Below the pieces are notes generated by a model that saw only the letters and a program-made list of their open reading frames with translations, had not been told where the DNA came from and did no database searches. From Streptococcus cuniculi (GTDB taxonomy: Bacteria; Bacillota; Bacilli; Lactobacillales; Streptococcaceae), in the NCBI RefSeq assembly GCF_001921845.1, contig NZ_MSJM01000002.1, positions 62,001-126,000 of the forward strand: a stretch of 64,000 bases of DNA, written 5' to 3'. This document shows positions 53,881 to 62,469 of the stretch, piece by piece. Position 1 is the first letter of the stretch. The number at the start of each line of letters is the position of its first letter. Made by a program: the position numbers and the translations under genes.

Positions 53881-55210
53881 GAGCATTCTCCTCTTGGCGA
53901 TGGAGGTAGAGCTGGCAGGCCTCGGTCACAATCGGAACCAGATTGGTATAGCGCGGCAAGCACAACCAACTTTGTTCGACCATCTCCTGAGCTGTCATAC
54001 CGTTTGAAATGGCGAGTGCCAAGGTATTCATTTGATGAATGTGGCGAGAAGTGGAAATCAGCTGTCCACCTAACAAGCGACCATCTGCACGTTGGACAAT
54101 CAATTTAAAGGTCAACTCTTCTTTTTCCCATTGACTAAAAGGCGCTTGGATAGTCACAGTATCCACATCTGTCCAGAGTTGAGCCTGGCGCTCGGTCAGA
54201 CCGACACTAGTGATATTGTAGCCAAAAAGGTGACTAGAAACGATGCGCTGTACTTCGTTTAAGGGACGTCTTTTGGTTACTAAATTGTAAGCGACTAAGC
54301 GCCCTGTTAAAATTGCATGATTGATGAGGGGAAGATAGGCCTTGCCAAAAAAAGCAAAGGGCAATTGAATCAAATCCCCAATCGCAAAGATATGGGGTTG
54401 ACTGGTCTCCAAATACTCATCTACGACAATCGTCTTATCGGGATTACAGTCTACTATCCCTTCAACCAGCGCTGTATTGGGTTGAAAATTGGTCGCAAAT
54501 AGCAAATAATCTGCTTCATAGCTAGCTTTTAGAGTATCAACCTTGACCTTATCACCAGCTGGCGAAAGGCTAATTTTCTCTACAATTTCTGCCGTATGTA
54601 GGTCAATCTTGCGTTTGGTTAATTCCTCTTCAATCCCTGCCATCAAGTCTGCATCGACATATTTGGCAAGAGGGGAGGTTTCTGCTTCAAACAGCGTCAG
54701 AGAAAGGGGGAGTTGACTGAGGGCATCGGCACTTTCTAGCCCAATCTGACCACCACCAATGATGATGACAGACTGCGCTTCCTCTATCTTCTGCTGACTG
54801 TTCTGGGCATCTGAAAAATACTTGGATGACAAGATCCGCTCTTGTAGCCTTTCATCTTCTAGATCCCAGACTTGCCCTGCTCCCATGGCTAAAATCAGCG
54901 CATCATAGGCTTCTTCGACCACCTGATTTCTCCTCTCAAGAGTTAGCGTTTGATGGTCAGCATCTAGTTGAACGAGCTTGGTTTCTAGCCGAATATCAAT
55001 GGTCGTCTGCTGAACCTGAGCCCACAGTTCACTCCGTGCTTCTTCTAGCCTCCCTAACTCACCCTTTAGTTGCCAGTTGAAGACATTTGGAAAAAAGCCG
55101 ACTTCCTTTTCCTTATCGACCAATACAATCTGCGCATCAGGATAGAGCTGCCGACATTCCAAGGCGGCGCTCATGCCTGCAAACGATGCTCCTACGATGA
55201 TAATTTTCAT
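53870..55210 (-). CDS. FAD-dependent pyridine nucleotide-disulfide oxidoreductase family protein
   Basis: This 446-aa protein has the fold of NADH oxidases and CoA-disulfide reductases: FAD motif IIVGASFAGMSAA, NAD motif VIIIGGGQIGLESAD, and the second FAD motif IFAIGDLIQLPFA. At the place of the redox Cys (about residue 42, SFLSCG in NoxE-type enzymes) it reads VGFFPN, so no peroxidatic Cys is present. It is therefore not a standard water-forming oxidase. It is coupled to the Mga-like gene and shares a symmetric divergent promoter with a GNAT. Confidence 0.85.
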   Translation of the reverse strand: MKIIIVGASFAGMSAALECRQLYPDAQIVLVDKEKEVGFFPNVFNWQLKGELGRLEEARSELWAQVQQTTIDIRLETKLVQLDADHQTLTLERRNQVVEEAYDALILAMGAGQVWDLEDERLQERILSSKYFSDAQNSQQKIEEAQSVIIIGGGQIGLESADALSQLPLSLTLFEAETSPLAKYVDADLMAGIEEELTKRKIDLHTAEIVEKISLSPAGDKVKVDTLKASYEADYLLFATNFQPNTALVEGIVDCNPDKTIVVDEYLETSQPHIFAIGDLIQLPFAFFGKAYLPLINHAILTGRLVAYNLVTKRRPLNEVQRIVSSHLFGYNITSVGLTERQAQLWTDVDTVTIQAPFSQWEKEELTFKLIVQRADGRLLGGQLISTSRHIHQMNTLALAISNGMTAQEMVEQSWLCLPRYTNLVPIVTEACQLYLHRQEENAHEN

Positions 55211-55232
55211 AGCACGTCCTCCATTTTTCCTA

Positions 55233-55260
55233 TTATACCATAAATTTGAAAGGGGTTACA
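55233..55260 (-). promoter_or_regulatory. Promoter of the oxidoreductase gene with conserved box
   Basis: On the - strand TGTAAC (55260-55255), 17 bp, TATAAT (55237-55232 region). The -35 lies inside TGTAACCCCTTT (55249-55260), repeated in inverse orientation at 55322-55333. Confidence 0.7.
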
Positions 55261-55320
55261 TCAACAAAACTCCTACTAACTATTTCAAGGTCTGTGGCAC
55301 CTTTTCTCCAAGGAAAAGAG

Positions 55321-55349
55321 TTGTAACCCCTTTGCATCAATGATATAAT
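55321..55349 (+). promoter_or_regulatory. Promoter of the GNAT gene with the same box
   Basis: TTGTAA (55321-55326), 17 bp, then TATAAT (55344-55349). The -35 again merges with TGTAACCCCTTT (55322-55333), giving two divergent promoters with identical -35 surroundings. Confidence 0.7.
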
Positions 55350-55381
55350 AGCAATAAAACCACAGAGTTTGAGGTGCAAGA

Positions 55382-55939
55382 ATGAAAAAAGTATATAAAG
55401 AGGCAGAAATATACGAAATCCTTAATCAGGTTTCTGCCCTGTATGATGAGATATATCGCCATGAAATTCAAAAAAACCATTCATTGAAAAGACGAATAGA
55501 AAATAGCCTTTCTTCAAATCTCCATCCGCTCATTGTCACCGAGGAACTGGATGGTCAGCTTCTTGGCTTCTTATTTGGCTTTGATTTTAAACCAGAAAAT
55601 TGGTGGGCAAAACAGGTGGATAAAATTTTGCCTCTAAAGATAGACTGGTACCGCCACTCCTTTGAATTGAATGAGCTCTGTGTCCATGAACAGTATCGCG
55701 GAAAGGGTATCGGCTATCAGTTGATGGACTATTTGTCGTCAACCGACTTTGACTATATCTTGCTAAGCGCGCGGAGTGCTAATACCAAGGCGATGTCATT
55801 GTATACGAGACTTGGCTACCAGGTCCTGCACGATCATTTTTATTTTGAAGGGGGGCATACTCTTTTTCATATCATGTATAAAAGGAATAGAACAAGGCAA
55901 GGAGCTGCAGATAGAACTGGCGTTCATCAAAGCGACTGA
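55382..55939 (+). CDS. GNAT-family N-acetyltransferase with repeat-derived tail
   Basis: This 185-aa GNAT has FELNELCVHEQYRGKGIGYQLMDYL (acetyl-CoA loop) and ANTKAMSLYTRLGYQV. The substrate is unknown. The last ~18 codons (RNRTRQGAADRTGVHQSD) and the stop are encoded by a ~95-bp dispersed repeat, so the native C-terminus was replaced. The domain itself is complete, so it is probably functional. GAGGTG precedes the ATG. It is divergent from the FAD oxidoreductase. Confidence 0.85.
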   Translation: MKKVYKEAEIYEILNQVSALYDEIYRHEIQKNHSLKRRIENSLSSNLHPLIVTEELDGQLLGFLFGFDFKPENWWAKQVDKILPLKIDWYRHSFELNELCVHEQYRGKGIGYQLMDYLSSTDFDYILLSARSANTKAMSLYTRLGYQVLHDHFYFEGGHTLFHIMYKRNRTRQGAADRTGVHQSD

Positions 55940-55971
55940 ACGATGTCCTAACCTTTATTCAATTCACTATA
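55876..55971. repeat. ~95-bp dispersed repeat at the 3' end of the GNAT gene
   Basis: Its sequence matches the reverse complement of 27924-28017 and ends in TTCAATTCACTATA. It overlaps the last GNAT codons. Confidence 0.75.
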
Positions 55972-56001
55972 TACGGAAAATCATTGACCTCACCATCAGA
56001 A

Positions 56002-56058
56002 AAACCGAATGCTTCAAGGAACATACTACTATTCCTTTGAAACATTCGGTTATTTTTT
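56002..56058. terminator. Long hairpin terminator between GNAT and ABC genes
   Basis: AACCGAATG and CATTCGGTT are continued by TTCAAGGAA with TTCCTTTGAA (one bulge each), followed by T6 on the + side. It serves convergent genes. Confidence 0.85.
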
Positions 56059-56074
56059 AGAAATATTGTATCAA

Positions 56075-57820
56075 TCAAGCCTCTTTCATCATGCCTGCCT
56101 GCAATTGGTACATCTTATGATAAAGCCCTGCTTTTTCCAGCAACTCCTCATGCGTTCCACTTTCGATAATCTTGCCCTTGTCAAGAACGTAGATGCAGTT
56201 GGCATCTTGAATGGTTGATAGACGGTGGGCAATAGCAATGGTCGTGCGTCCTTGACGCATTTTTTCAAGGGAATGCTGGACGATTTGCTCGGTTTCAGAG
56301 TCGATATTGGCTGTTGCTTCATCCAGAATCAAAATCTTGGGCTGACTGGCAACTGTCCGTGCAAAGGCTAATAATTGCCGTTGACCTGTCGAAAAGCTAC
56401 TGCCCCGCTCGGACACAGGGGACTTATAGCCATCTGGTAATTTCTGGATAAATTCGTTCGCATCAACAAATGCTGCAGCTGCACGCACTTCTTCATCGGA
56501 AATATCTTGGTACATCTTGATATTGGATTCGATTGTTCCGTGATAAAGGAAGGGATCTTGCAAGACAAGTCCAATCTTCTTGCGCAATTCTGCTTGTGAA
56601 AATTGACGAATATCCTGCCCGTCAATCAAGACCTGACCCGATTCAAATTCATAAAAGCGCATCAATACATTGATAATCGAAGATTTCCCAGAACCTGTTG
56701 CTCCGACAAAGGCAATCGTCTCTCCCTGCTTGACCTGAAAGGAAACGCCATCCAAAATTCGTCTTTTTCCATCATAGGAAAAAGATACCTCACGAAATTC
56801 GATAATGCCTTCTTCAATCTGCGCAGCACTATTTCCTTGAACTGGTTCAAAACCGGCCTCGTCAATCAAGTCAAAAACTCGACCTGCCGACACCATAGAG
56901 GTTTGCAAAGTAGAGAAATTCTGCGTCACTTCAATCAGAGGGTCAAACAAGCGATTGACATACTGGATAAAGGCATACATGAGCCCTGCTGAAATACCTA
57001 TATTGAGACCACGGAAACCAAAATAGGCCATTAAAAGTGCGTAGGCAAGGAGTTTCAAGAGTGACATGGCAGGTCGTAAAAATAGGCTATCGAGAGCCAT
57101 CGAGCGGTTAGCATAGGCCACATGCTCTCGATTGATTTCCTCAAATTCTGCTTTTAAGCGCTCTTCCTGGCTAAAAGCCTGAATAATTCGAATCCCCTCG
57201 ATACTCTCTGCTAGTTTGCTATTGATGTCACTCAAAAGACTTCTAGTCTTAGCAATGACTGCTACCGATTTTTTGCGGTAGAGATTGACCAAGATAAAAA
57301 TGACTGGTAGCAAAAGTGCCACTAAAGCTGTCAAGCGAACATCCAACATCAACATGGTGTAAAGCGTCACCGTAAAGATAAAGACTGCCGAGATGAAGCT
57401 CGATAAAATCCCTGAAAACATCTCTGAAACAGCCTCGGTATCGTTGGTAATTCGAGAGACAATCGAGCCAGCAGGTGTTCGATCAAAATAAGACATCCCT
57501 AAACGCTCCATGTTGGAGAAGGCATCCCTACGAATGTCACGCACAATGCTATAAGACACTCTAGCGAAAAAGAGATTTCCAAAATACTGAATAATGGTCT
57601 GCAAGACATACATCAGATAGTAACCGATTAAAAGCATAACTGCCGTCTGATTGACATGGTTCAAATAATAGTCGATAAAATGAGAGGCAATCAGGGGAAT
57701 GATATTTTTCACAACGGTTGTCAACAAGAGCAGACCAAGAGCAAGTACCGTCAGCCATTTATAGGGCTTTAAGTAGGTCAATAAGCGTTTAAAAACAATC
57801 CATTGATTCGTTTTCGTCAT
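56075..57820 (-). CDS. ABC exporter half-transporter, consensus ATPase site (LmrD/PatB type)
   Basis: This 581-aa protein has six N-terminal membrane helices (to about residue 310) and a nucleotide-binding domain with Walker A GATGSGKSS, signature FSTGQRQLLAFAR, Walker B ILILDEATANID and H-loop IAHRLSTI. The Glu after Walker B is present, so this half carries the catalytic base. It overlaps the upstream half-transporter gene by 32 nt. The two should form a heterodimeric multidrug exporter of the LmrCD, BmrCD or PatAB type. Confidence 0.92.
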   Translation of the reverse strand: MTKTNQWIVFKRLLTYLKPYKWLTVLALGLLLLTTVVKNIIPLIASHFIDYYLNHVNQTAVMLLIGYYLMYVLQTIIQYFGNLFFARVSYSIVRDIRRDAFSNMERLGMSYFDRTPAGSIVSRITNDTEAVSEMFSGILSSFISAVFIFTVTLYTMLMLDVRLTALVALLLPVIFILVNLYRKKSVAVIAKTRSLLSDINSKLAESIEGIRIIQAFSQEERLKAEFEEINREHVAYANRSMALDSLFLRPAMSLLKLLAYALLMAYFGFRGLNIGISAGLMYAFIQYVNRLFDPLIEVTQNFSTLQTSMVSAGRVFDLIDEAGFEPVQGNSAAQIEEGIIEFREVSFSYDGKRRILDGVSFQVKQGETIAFVGATGSGKSSIINVLMRFYEFESGQVLIDGQDIRQFSQAELRKKIGLVLQDPFLYHGTIESNIKMYQDISDEEVRAAAAFVDANEFIQKLPDGYKSPVSERGSSFSTGQRQLLAFARTVASQPKILILDEATANIDSETEQIVQHSLEKMRQGRTTIAIAHRLSTIQDANCIYVLDKGKIIESGTHEELLEKAGLYHKMYQLQAGMMKEA

Positions 57821-59555
57821 TTGGCACTCCTTCCATTTCTAGCTGTTGTGAAGCGTAGGTTTCCGCATACCAGCCACCTTGCGCAAGCAAGTCCTCATGG
57901 CGGCCACGCTCAATGATTTTTCCGCCCTGCATGACCAAGATTAAGTCCGCATGGACAACTGCCGACAAGCGGTGGGCAGAGATAATCGTTGTCTTAGCTT
58001 GTCTTGTTTCCTTGAGGTTTTCAATAATCGCATACTCCGTTTTAGCATCGACTGCCGACAAGGAATCGTCCAAAATTAAAATTTCTGGATTTAAAATCAT
58101 GGCACGGCTCATGGCCAGCCGTTGCTTTTGACCGCCTGACAAGGACACACCCTTTTCACCGATGACGGTATCAAAGCCTTCTGGCATAGCTACAATATCT
58201 TCATAGACCTGCGATAATTTTGTCGCTTCTTCTACTCTTTCTCGTGACAAGTCAGGATTACCAAAGCGAACATTTTCTAAAATCGTCGTCGCAAATAAGA
58301 ATTGATCCTGCGGTACATAGCCGATGAGCTGGCGCAAGTCAGACAAGCGATAGTCCCGAATATCATGACCGTTGAGACTGATACTGCCTTTAGTCACATC
58401 GTGTTCTCGTAACAGCAGCTTGATCAAGCTGGTCTTACCAGAGCCAGTCTGTCCTACCAAACCCAAGGTCTGACCTTTTTCCAAGGCAAACTGAATATCA
58501 GAAAGTGTTTCTGTCTCTTCATAGCCGAATTGCTCTACATGATAAACCAAGCGCCCGTTTTTTACAACTTCAACAGGGAGACTGGCTTCTTTGACATCTG
58601 ATTCTTGAGCGAGCAAGGCCTCAATCCGCTCATAGGAGACACGCCCGCGTTGCACCATATTAAAGAGAAATCCGACCGCCATCAAGGGCCAGACCAACAT
58701 GTCCAGATAGGTCACAAAAGTCACCAAATCCCCGACCGTCACTTGGTTTTGCGCAATCATAAAAGCACCAACTGTCAAGGTCAAGACGTATGAAGCTCCG
58801 ATAAAGAGCAAGACCAAGGGGTCAAACATGACATCGTATTTCATGGTGCGCATGTTTTTAGCAAAGGTCATCTCATTGACTTCCTGAAACGCCGCTATTT
58901 CTGCGTCCTGATAGCCGAAAGACTTGGTCACCTTAATCCCCGCTACGCTCTCTTGCACCTTATTGTTCAATTCCGAAAAAGCTGCCTGGGATTCTTTAAA
59001 GGTTTCATGGGTTTTACGACCTAACTTGCTGGTTGCAAGCGCCATAAATGGTAGCGGAATCACTGCAATCAAGGTCATCTGCCAAGAAATGGTGAAAAAC
59101 ATGGTCACCAAAGTTACCAAGGCTGTAATCGAAGCATCGACTGCCGACATAACGCCCCCGCCCGCCAAACGCGTCAAAGAGTTGATATCATTGGTTGCAT
59201 GCGCCATCAAATCCCCTGTTCGGTATTTCTGATAAAAGGACGGAGACATCTTAGTAAAATGCTCAAATAGACGATAGCGAATGATTTGGCCCAAACGATA
59301 GGAAGTACCTAAAATATACATCCGCCAAATGTAGCGTAAACCATACATAGCAAAGGCTGCTAGCACTAAATACAAAAGTTGCAAAAGTAGGTCTGTCCTC
59401 GTCAAATTCCCACGTGTAATCGCATCAATGACCTGCCCCATAATTTTGGGTGGAATCAAATTTAAAACAGCGACTAAACTCAAAGAAACAATTCCAATGA
59501 GATATCGCCGTTTTTCTTCCTTAAAAAACCACCAGAGATTCTTAATAATCGACAT
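57789..59555 (-). CDS. ABC exporter half-transporter, degenerate ATPase site (LmrC/PatA type)
   Basis: This 588-aa partner of the preceding half has a six-helix membrane domain, Walker A GQTGSGKTS, signature [13 protein letters not shown] and Walker B ILILDDSLSAVD. Asp replaces the catalytic Glu, the hallmark of the degenerate half of heterodimeric exporters. It is strikingly similar to the next gene (59870-61609). The coupling by 32-nt overlap indicates co-translation with its consensus-site partner. Confidence 0.92.
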   Translation of the reverse strand: MSIIKNLWWFFKEEKRRYLIGIVSLSLVAVLNLIPPKIMGQVIDAITRGNLTRTDLLLQLLYLVLAAFAMYGLRYIWRMYILGTSYRLGQIIRYRLFEHFTKMSPSFYQKYRTGDLMAHATNDINSLTRLAGGGVMSAVDASITALVTLVTMFFTISWQMTLIAVIPLPFMALATSKLGRKTHETFKESQAAFSELNNKVQESVAGIKVTKSFGYQDAEIAAFQEVNEMTFAKNMRTMKYDVMFDPLVLLFIGASYVLTLTVGAFMIAQNQVTVGDLVTFVTYLDMLVWPLMAVGFLFNMVQRGRVSYERIEALLAQESDVKEASLPVEVVKNGRLVYHVEQFGYEETETLSDIQFALEKGQTLGLVGQTGSGKTSLIKLLLREHDVTKGSISLNGHDIRDYRLSDLRQLIGYVPQDQFLFATTILENVRFGNPDLSRERVEEATKLSQVYEDIVAMPEGFDTVIGEKGVSLSGGQKQRLAMSRAMILNPEILILDDSLSAVDAKTEYAIIENLKETRQAKTTIISAHRLSAVVHADLILVMQGGKIIERGRHEDLLAQGGWYAETYASQQLEMEGVPNDENESMDCF

Positions 59556-59579
59556 GAATTTCCTTTCTTTTTCTCATGG

Positions 59580-59788
59580 TATAGTCAAATGAATGAACTT
59601 TCAGACCAGGAACGGAAGACGCGGACAGTACTTGATACTCTTCAAAAATCCAAAGCAGACGTTGTTGACTTGATTTGATGAACTTCAGTTCTATCTGCAT
59701 CGGCCCTAGTCTGCTCTTGATTTTCATTGACTATGAGTACGGCAAGTCGAAAGTGACGATGTATCAAAGTTCATTCAAAAGACTATAT
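59580..59788. mobile_element. MITE-like element, copy 2 (~209 bp)
   Basis: Inverted copy of 38370-38585 with the same termini (TATAGTCAAATGAATGAACT at one end, AGTTCATTCAAAAGACTATA at the other). It has no coding capacity. It separates the two near-identical half-transporter genes; the rest of this gap (to 59869) shows nothing else. Confidence 0.8.
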
Positions 59789-59869
59789 TTCAACACATAG
59801 TTTTTATTATACCATAAGTGTCAGAAGAATTTTCATATCAGGATTGGACAAAGAGATGACCTCGCCTAT

Positions 59870-61609
59870 TTAGGAGCCTGATTTCCCAACCTCTCGTTCC
59901 AACTGTTGTGACGCGTAGGTTTCCGCATACCAGCCACCCTGCGCAAGTAAGTCCTCATGACGACCCCGCTCGATAATCTGGCCATTTTGCAACACCAAAA
60001 TCAGATCCGCATGTACAACGGCCGACAGGCGATGGGCAGCGATAATGGTCGTCTTGGATTCTCGCGTTTCTTTCAGATTTTCAATGATGGCATGCTCTGT
60101 TTTCGCATCCACCGCTGATAAGGAATCATCCAAGATTAAAATCTCGGGATCTAAAATCATGGCACGGCTCATGGCCAGCCGTTGCTTTTGACCACCTGAC
60201 AAAGATACACCCTTTTCACCGATGACCGTGTCAAAGCCCTCTGGCATGGCCATAATATCTTCATATACTTGGGAGAGCTTGGTTGCTGCTACCACTTCTT
60301 CTTGTGACAAACTTGGATCTCCAAAGCGGACATTTCCCAAGATTGTGGTCGCAAATAAGAATTGATCCTGCGGTACATAGCCAATCAACCGGCGCAAGTC
60401 AGACAGGCGATAGTCCCGAATATCATGACCGTTGAGGCTGATACTGCCTTTTGTCGCATCGTGTTCCCGCAAAAGTAGTTTGATCAAACTGGTCTTACCC
60501 GAGCCGGTCTGTCCCACTAAGCCTAAGGTCTGACCTTTTTCCAAGGCAAAGCAAATATCGGCTAGGATTTCGTCCTCTCCATGGCTGAATTGCTCCACAT
60601 GATAGACCAAGCGCCCATTTGCTACTATTTCAACAGGATTTTCGGGTTCTGCAATATCCGATGTTTGCGATAGCAAGTTCTGAACTCGGTCATAGGAGAC
60701 ACGACCACGCTGTACCAGATTGATTAAAAATCCGACCGCCATCAAGGGCCAGATCAACATGTCTAGATAGGTCACAAAAGTCACAAAATCCCCTATGGTC
60801 ACTCGCCCTTGAGCAATCATGAGAGCGCCAGTAGTCAAGGTCAAAACATAAGAAGCCCCGATAAAAAGAAGAGCAAGAGGATCAAGGAGCGCATGGTAGG
60901 TCATGGTCTGCATTTTTTGGGTAAAGGCTCTCTCATTGACTTCCTGAAAGGCTGCAATTTCCTCTTCTTGATAACCAAAGGACTTGCCCACCTTGATACC
61001 AGCTACACTTTCCTGGACCTTGTTGTTTAAGTCTGAAAAGACTGTTCGCGATTCTTTTACTGCGCCATGTAGCTTGCGACCTAATTGATGTGTCGCAAGT
61101 ACCATAAAAGGAAAGGGCAGCACCGCCACCAAGGTCATCGGCCAGGAAATGGTCCACACCATCGTCGCTAGAGTAACAAGAGCCGTCATGGAAGAATTCA
61201 CAACTGTCAGAACCCCTACACCTGCTAGGCTGGTCAAGGCGTTCATATCATTGGTCGCATGCGCCATCAAATCCCCTGTCCGGTATGCTTGGTAAAAGGA
61301 CGGGGACATCTTAGTGAAATGCGTAAACAGACGGTAACGCATGATTTGCCCCAAGCGATAGGAAGTCCCTAAAATATAGAGACGCCAGATATAGCGCAAC
61401 CCATACATGGCAAGGGCAGCAAGAATTAAGTAGAGGAGCTGAACGAGCAATTCCGTTCGGGTCAAATCACCATGTGTTATCGCATCAATCACCCGCCCCA
61501 TGATTTTGGGCGGAATGACATTTAGCATAGCCACCAAACTCAAAGAAGCAATTCCAATAAGATAGCGCCGTTTTTCTTCCTTAAAAAACCACCAGAGATG
61601 TCGAATCAT
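59870..61609 (-). CDS. ABC exporter half-transporter, paralogous copy with degenerate site
   Basis: This 579-aa protein is nearly colinear with the 57789-59555 product: the same LWWFFKEEKRRYLIG start, the same Walker A, signature and ILILDDSLSAVD. Substitutions are concentrated in the membrane domain. It also has Asp for the catalytic Glu and has no consensus-site partner of its own next to it. The ATG at 61609 is chosen by alignment to the paralogue and AAAGGAAAAAG upstream. It may compete for the single consensus partner, changing substrate range. Confidence 0.9.
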   Translation of the reverse strand: MIRHLWWFFKEEKRRYLIGIASLSLVAMLNVIPPKIMGRVIDAITHGDLTRTELLVQLLYLILAALAMYGLRYIWRLYILGTSYRLGQIMRYRLFTHFTKMSPSFYQAYRTGDLMAHATNDMNALTSLAGVGVLTVVNSSMTALVTLATMVWTISWPMTLVAVLPFPFMVLATHQLGRKLHGAVKESRTVFSDLNNKVQESVAGIKVGKSFGYQEEEIAAFQEVNERAFTQKMQTMTYHALLDPLALLFIGASYVLTLTTGALMIAQGRVTIGDFVTFVTYLDMLIWPLMAVGFLINLVQRGRVSYDRVQNLLSQTSDIAEPENPVEIVANGRLVYHVEQFSHGEDEILADICFALEKGQTLGLVGQTGSGKTSLIKLLLREHDATKGSISLNGHDIRDYRLSDLRRLIGYVPQDQFLFATTILGNVRFGDPSLSQEEVVAATKLSQVYEDIMAMPEGFDTVIGEKGVSLSGGQKQRLAMSRAMILDPEILILDDSLSAVDAKTEHAIIENLKETRESKTTIIAAHRLSAVVHADLILVLQNGQIIERGRHEDLLAQGGWYAETYASQQLEREVGKSGS

Positions 61610-61776
61610 CTTTTTCCTTTCTTCACTGAAGAGACTGGACACAAAGTCCAGCCTCAAGTTATATTGCTTTCTATCGTAAAAAGTCATGCGGCTTATGAAG
61701 CACTGGCATCACTCGTCTTATCGGGATAAGAACTTCTACTAGATAGAATGGTCTAAAGTCCTTTGCCATGCTTTCC

Positions 61777-62382
61777 TTAAGAATTTTCCAGCAATTCAAA
61801 CATATCCTTCATTATCAAGGTAATGATGCAACTAGGAAGCGTTACACCCAGTAGGAAAATAACAGGAGCTAGTATCCTAAAAAAGACCTGACAAACCATG
61901 ACATATCCCAGTAATAAGGCCATGATACCAATAGTCCTCGGTGCAAAAGCAATCACCAGTTTCACAGCATTGAGTAGATGATGTTCCAGCGAGGTCTCAT
62001 AACGTGAAATAATCGCTATCAAATAGAGAACAATCACAGTTGAATAGCCTATCCAAGCATAGCCTACTACTTTTAGCACAAAATAAGTACTGCCATACAC
62101 AAAAATCAAGGTCGCTCCTGCCACAACCGATAGCAAAAATAAACCTGTCATCACCACGGTCTGTTTTAAATTTTGCTGAAAGGCGTGGAAAAACGTTTTA
62201 AAAATAGCTGTATCATCCCCCTCTATCATTCGGAATAACACATAACTCATAGCGGTCAAAGACGTCCCAATCGTAAAAATGGGAAAGGATGTTAAGACGA
62301 CCAAGAGATTTAACCACATTAAATTAAAGACCTTAGCCAAAAACTGCATCACTGGATTTTCTGGATCAAATAAGCGTTTCAT
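61777..62382 (-). CDS. DUF624 (YesL-like) membrane protein
   Basis: This 201-aa membrane protein has about five hydrophobic helices and the DUF624 N-terminus FDPENPVMQFLAKVFNLMWLNLLVVLTSFPIFTIG. Such proteins are usually linked to carbohydrate ABC transporter or glycoside hydrolase operons, and here it follows a GH20 gene by about 90 bp. Function is unknown. Upstream of the next gene, 61633-61651 holds a small hairpin (CTGGAC/GTCCAG). Confidence 0.86.
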   Translation of the reverse strand: MKRLFDPENPVMQFLAKVFNLMWLNLLVVLTSFPIFTIGTSLTAMSYVLFRMIEGDDTAIFKTFFHAFQQNLKQTVVMTGLFLLSVVAGATLIFVYGSTYFVLKVVGYAWIGYSTVIVLYLIAIISRYETSLEHHLLNAVKLVIAFAPRTIGIMALLLGYVMVCQVFFRILAPVIFLLGVTLPSCIITLIMKDMFELLENS

Positions 62383-62469
62383 GCAACTCCTCTCATACTT
62401 GTTGTTCTGACGAGTCAGAGGTCATGGTCTCCATCTTTTCCTAACCTGCTCCTAGAACAAGCTCTTCCC

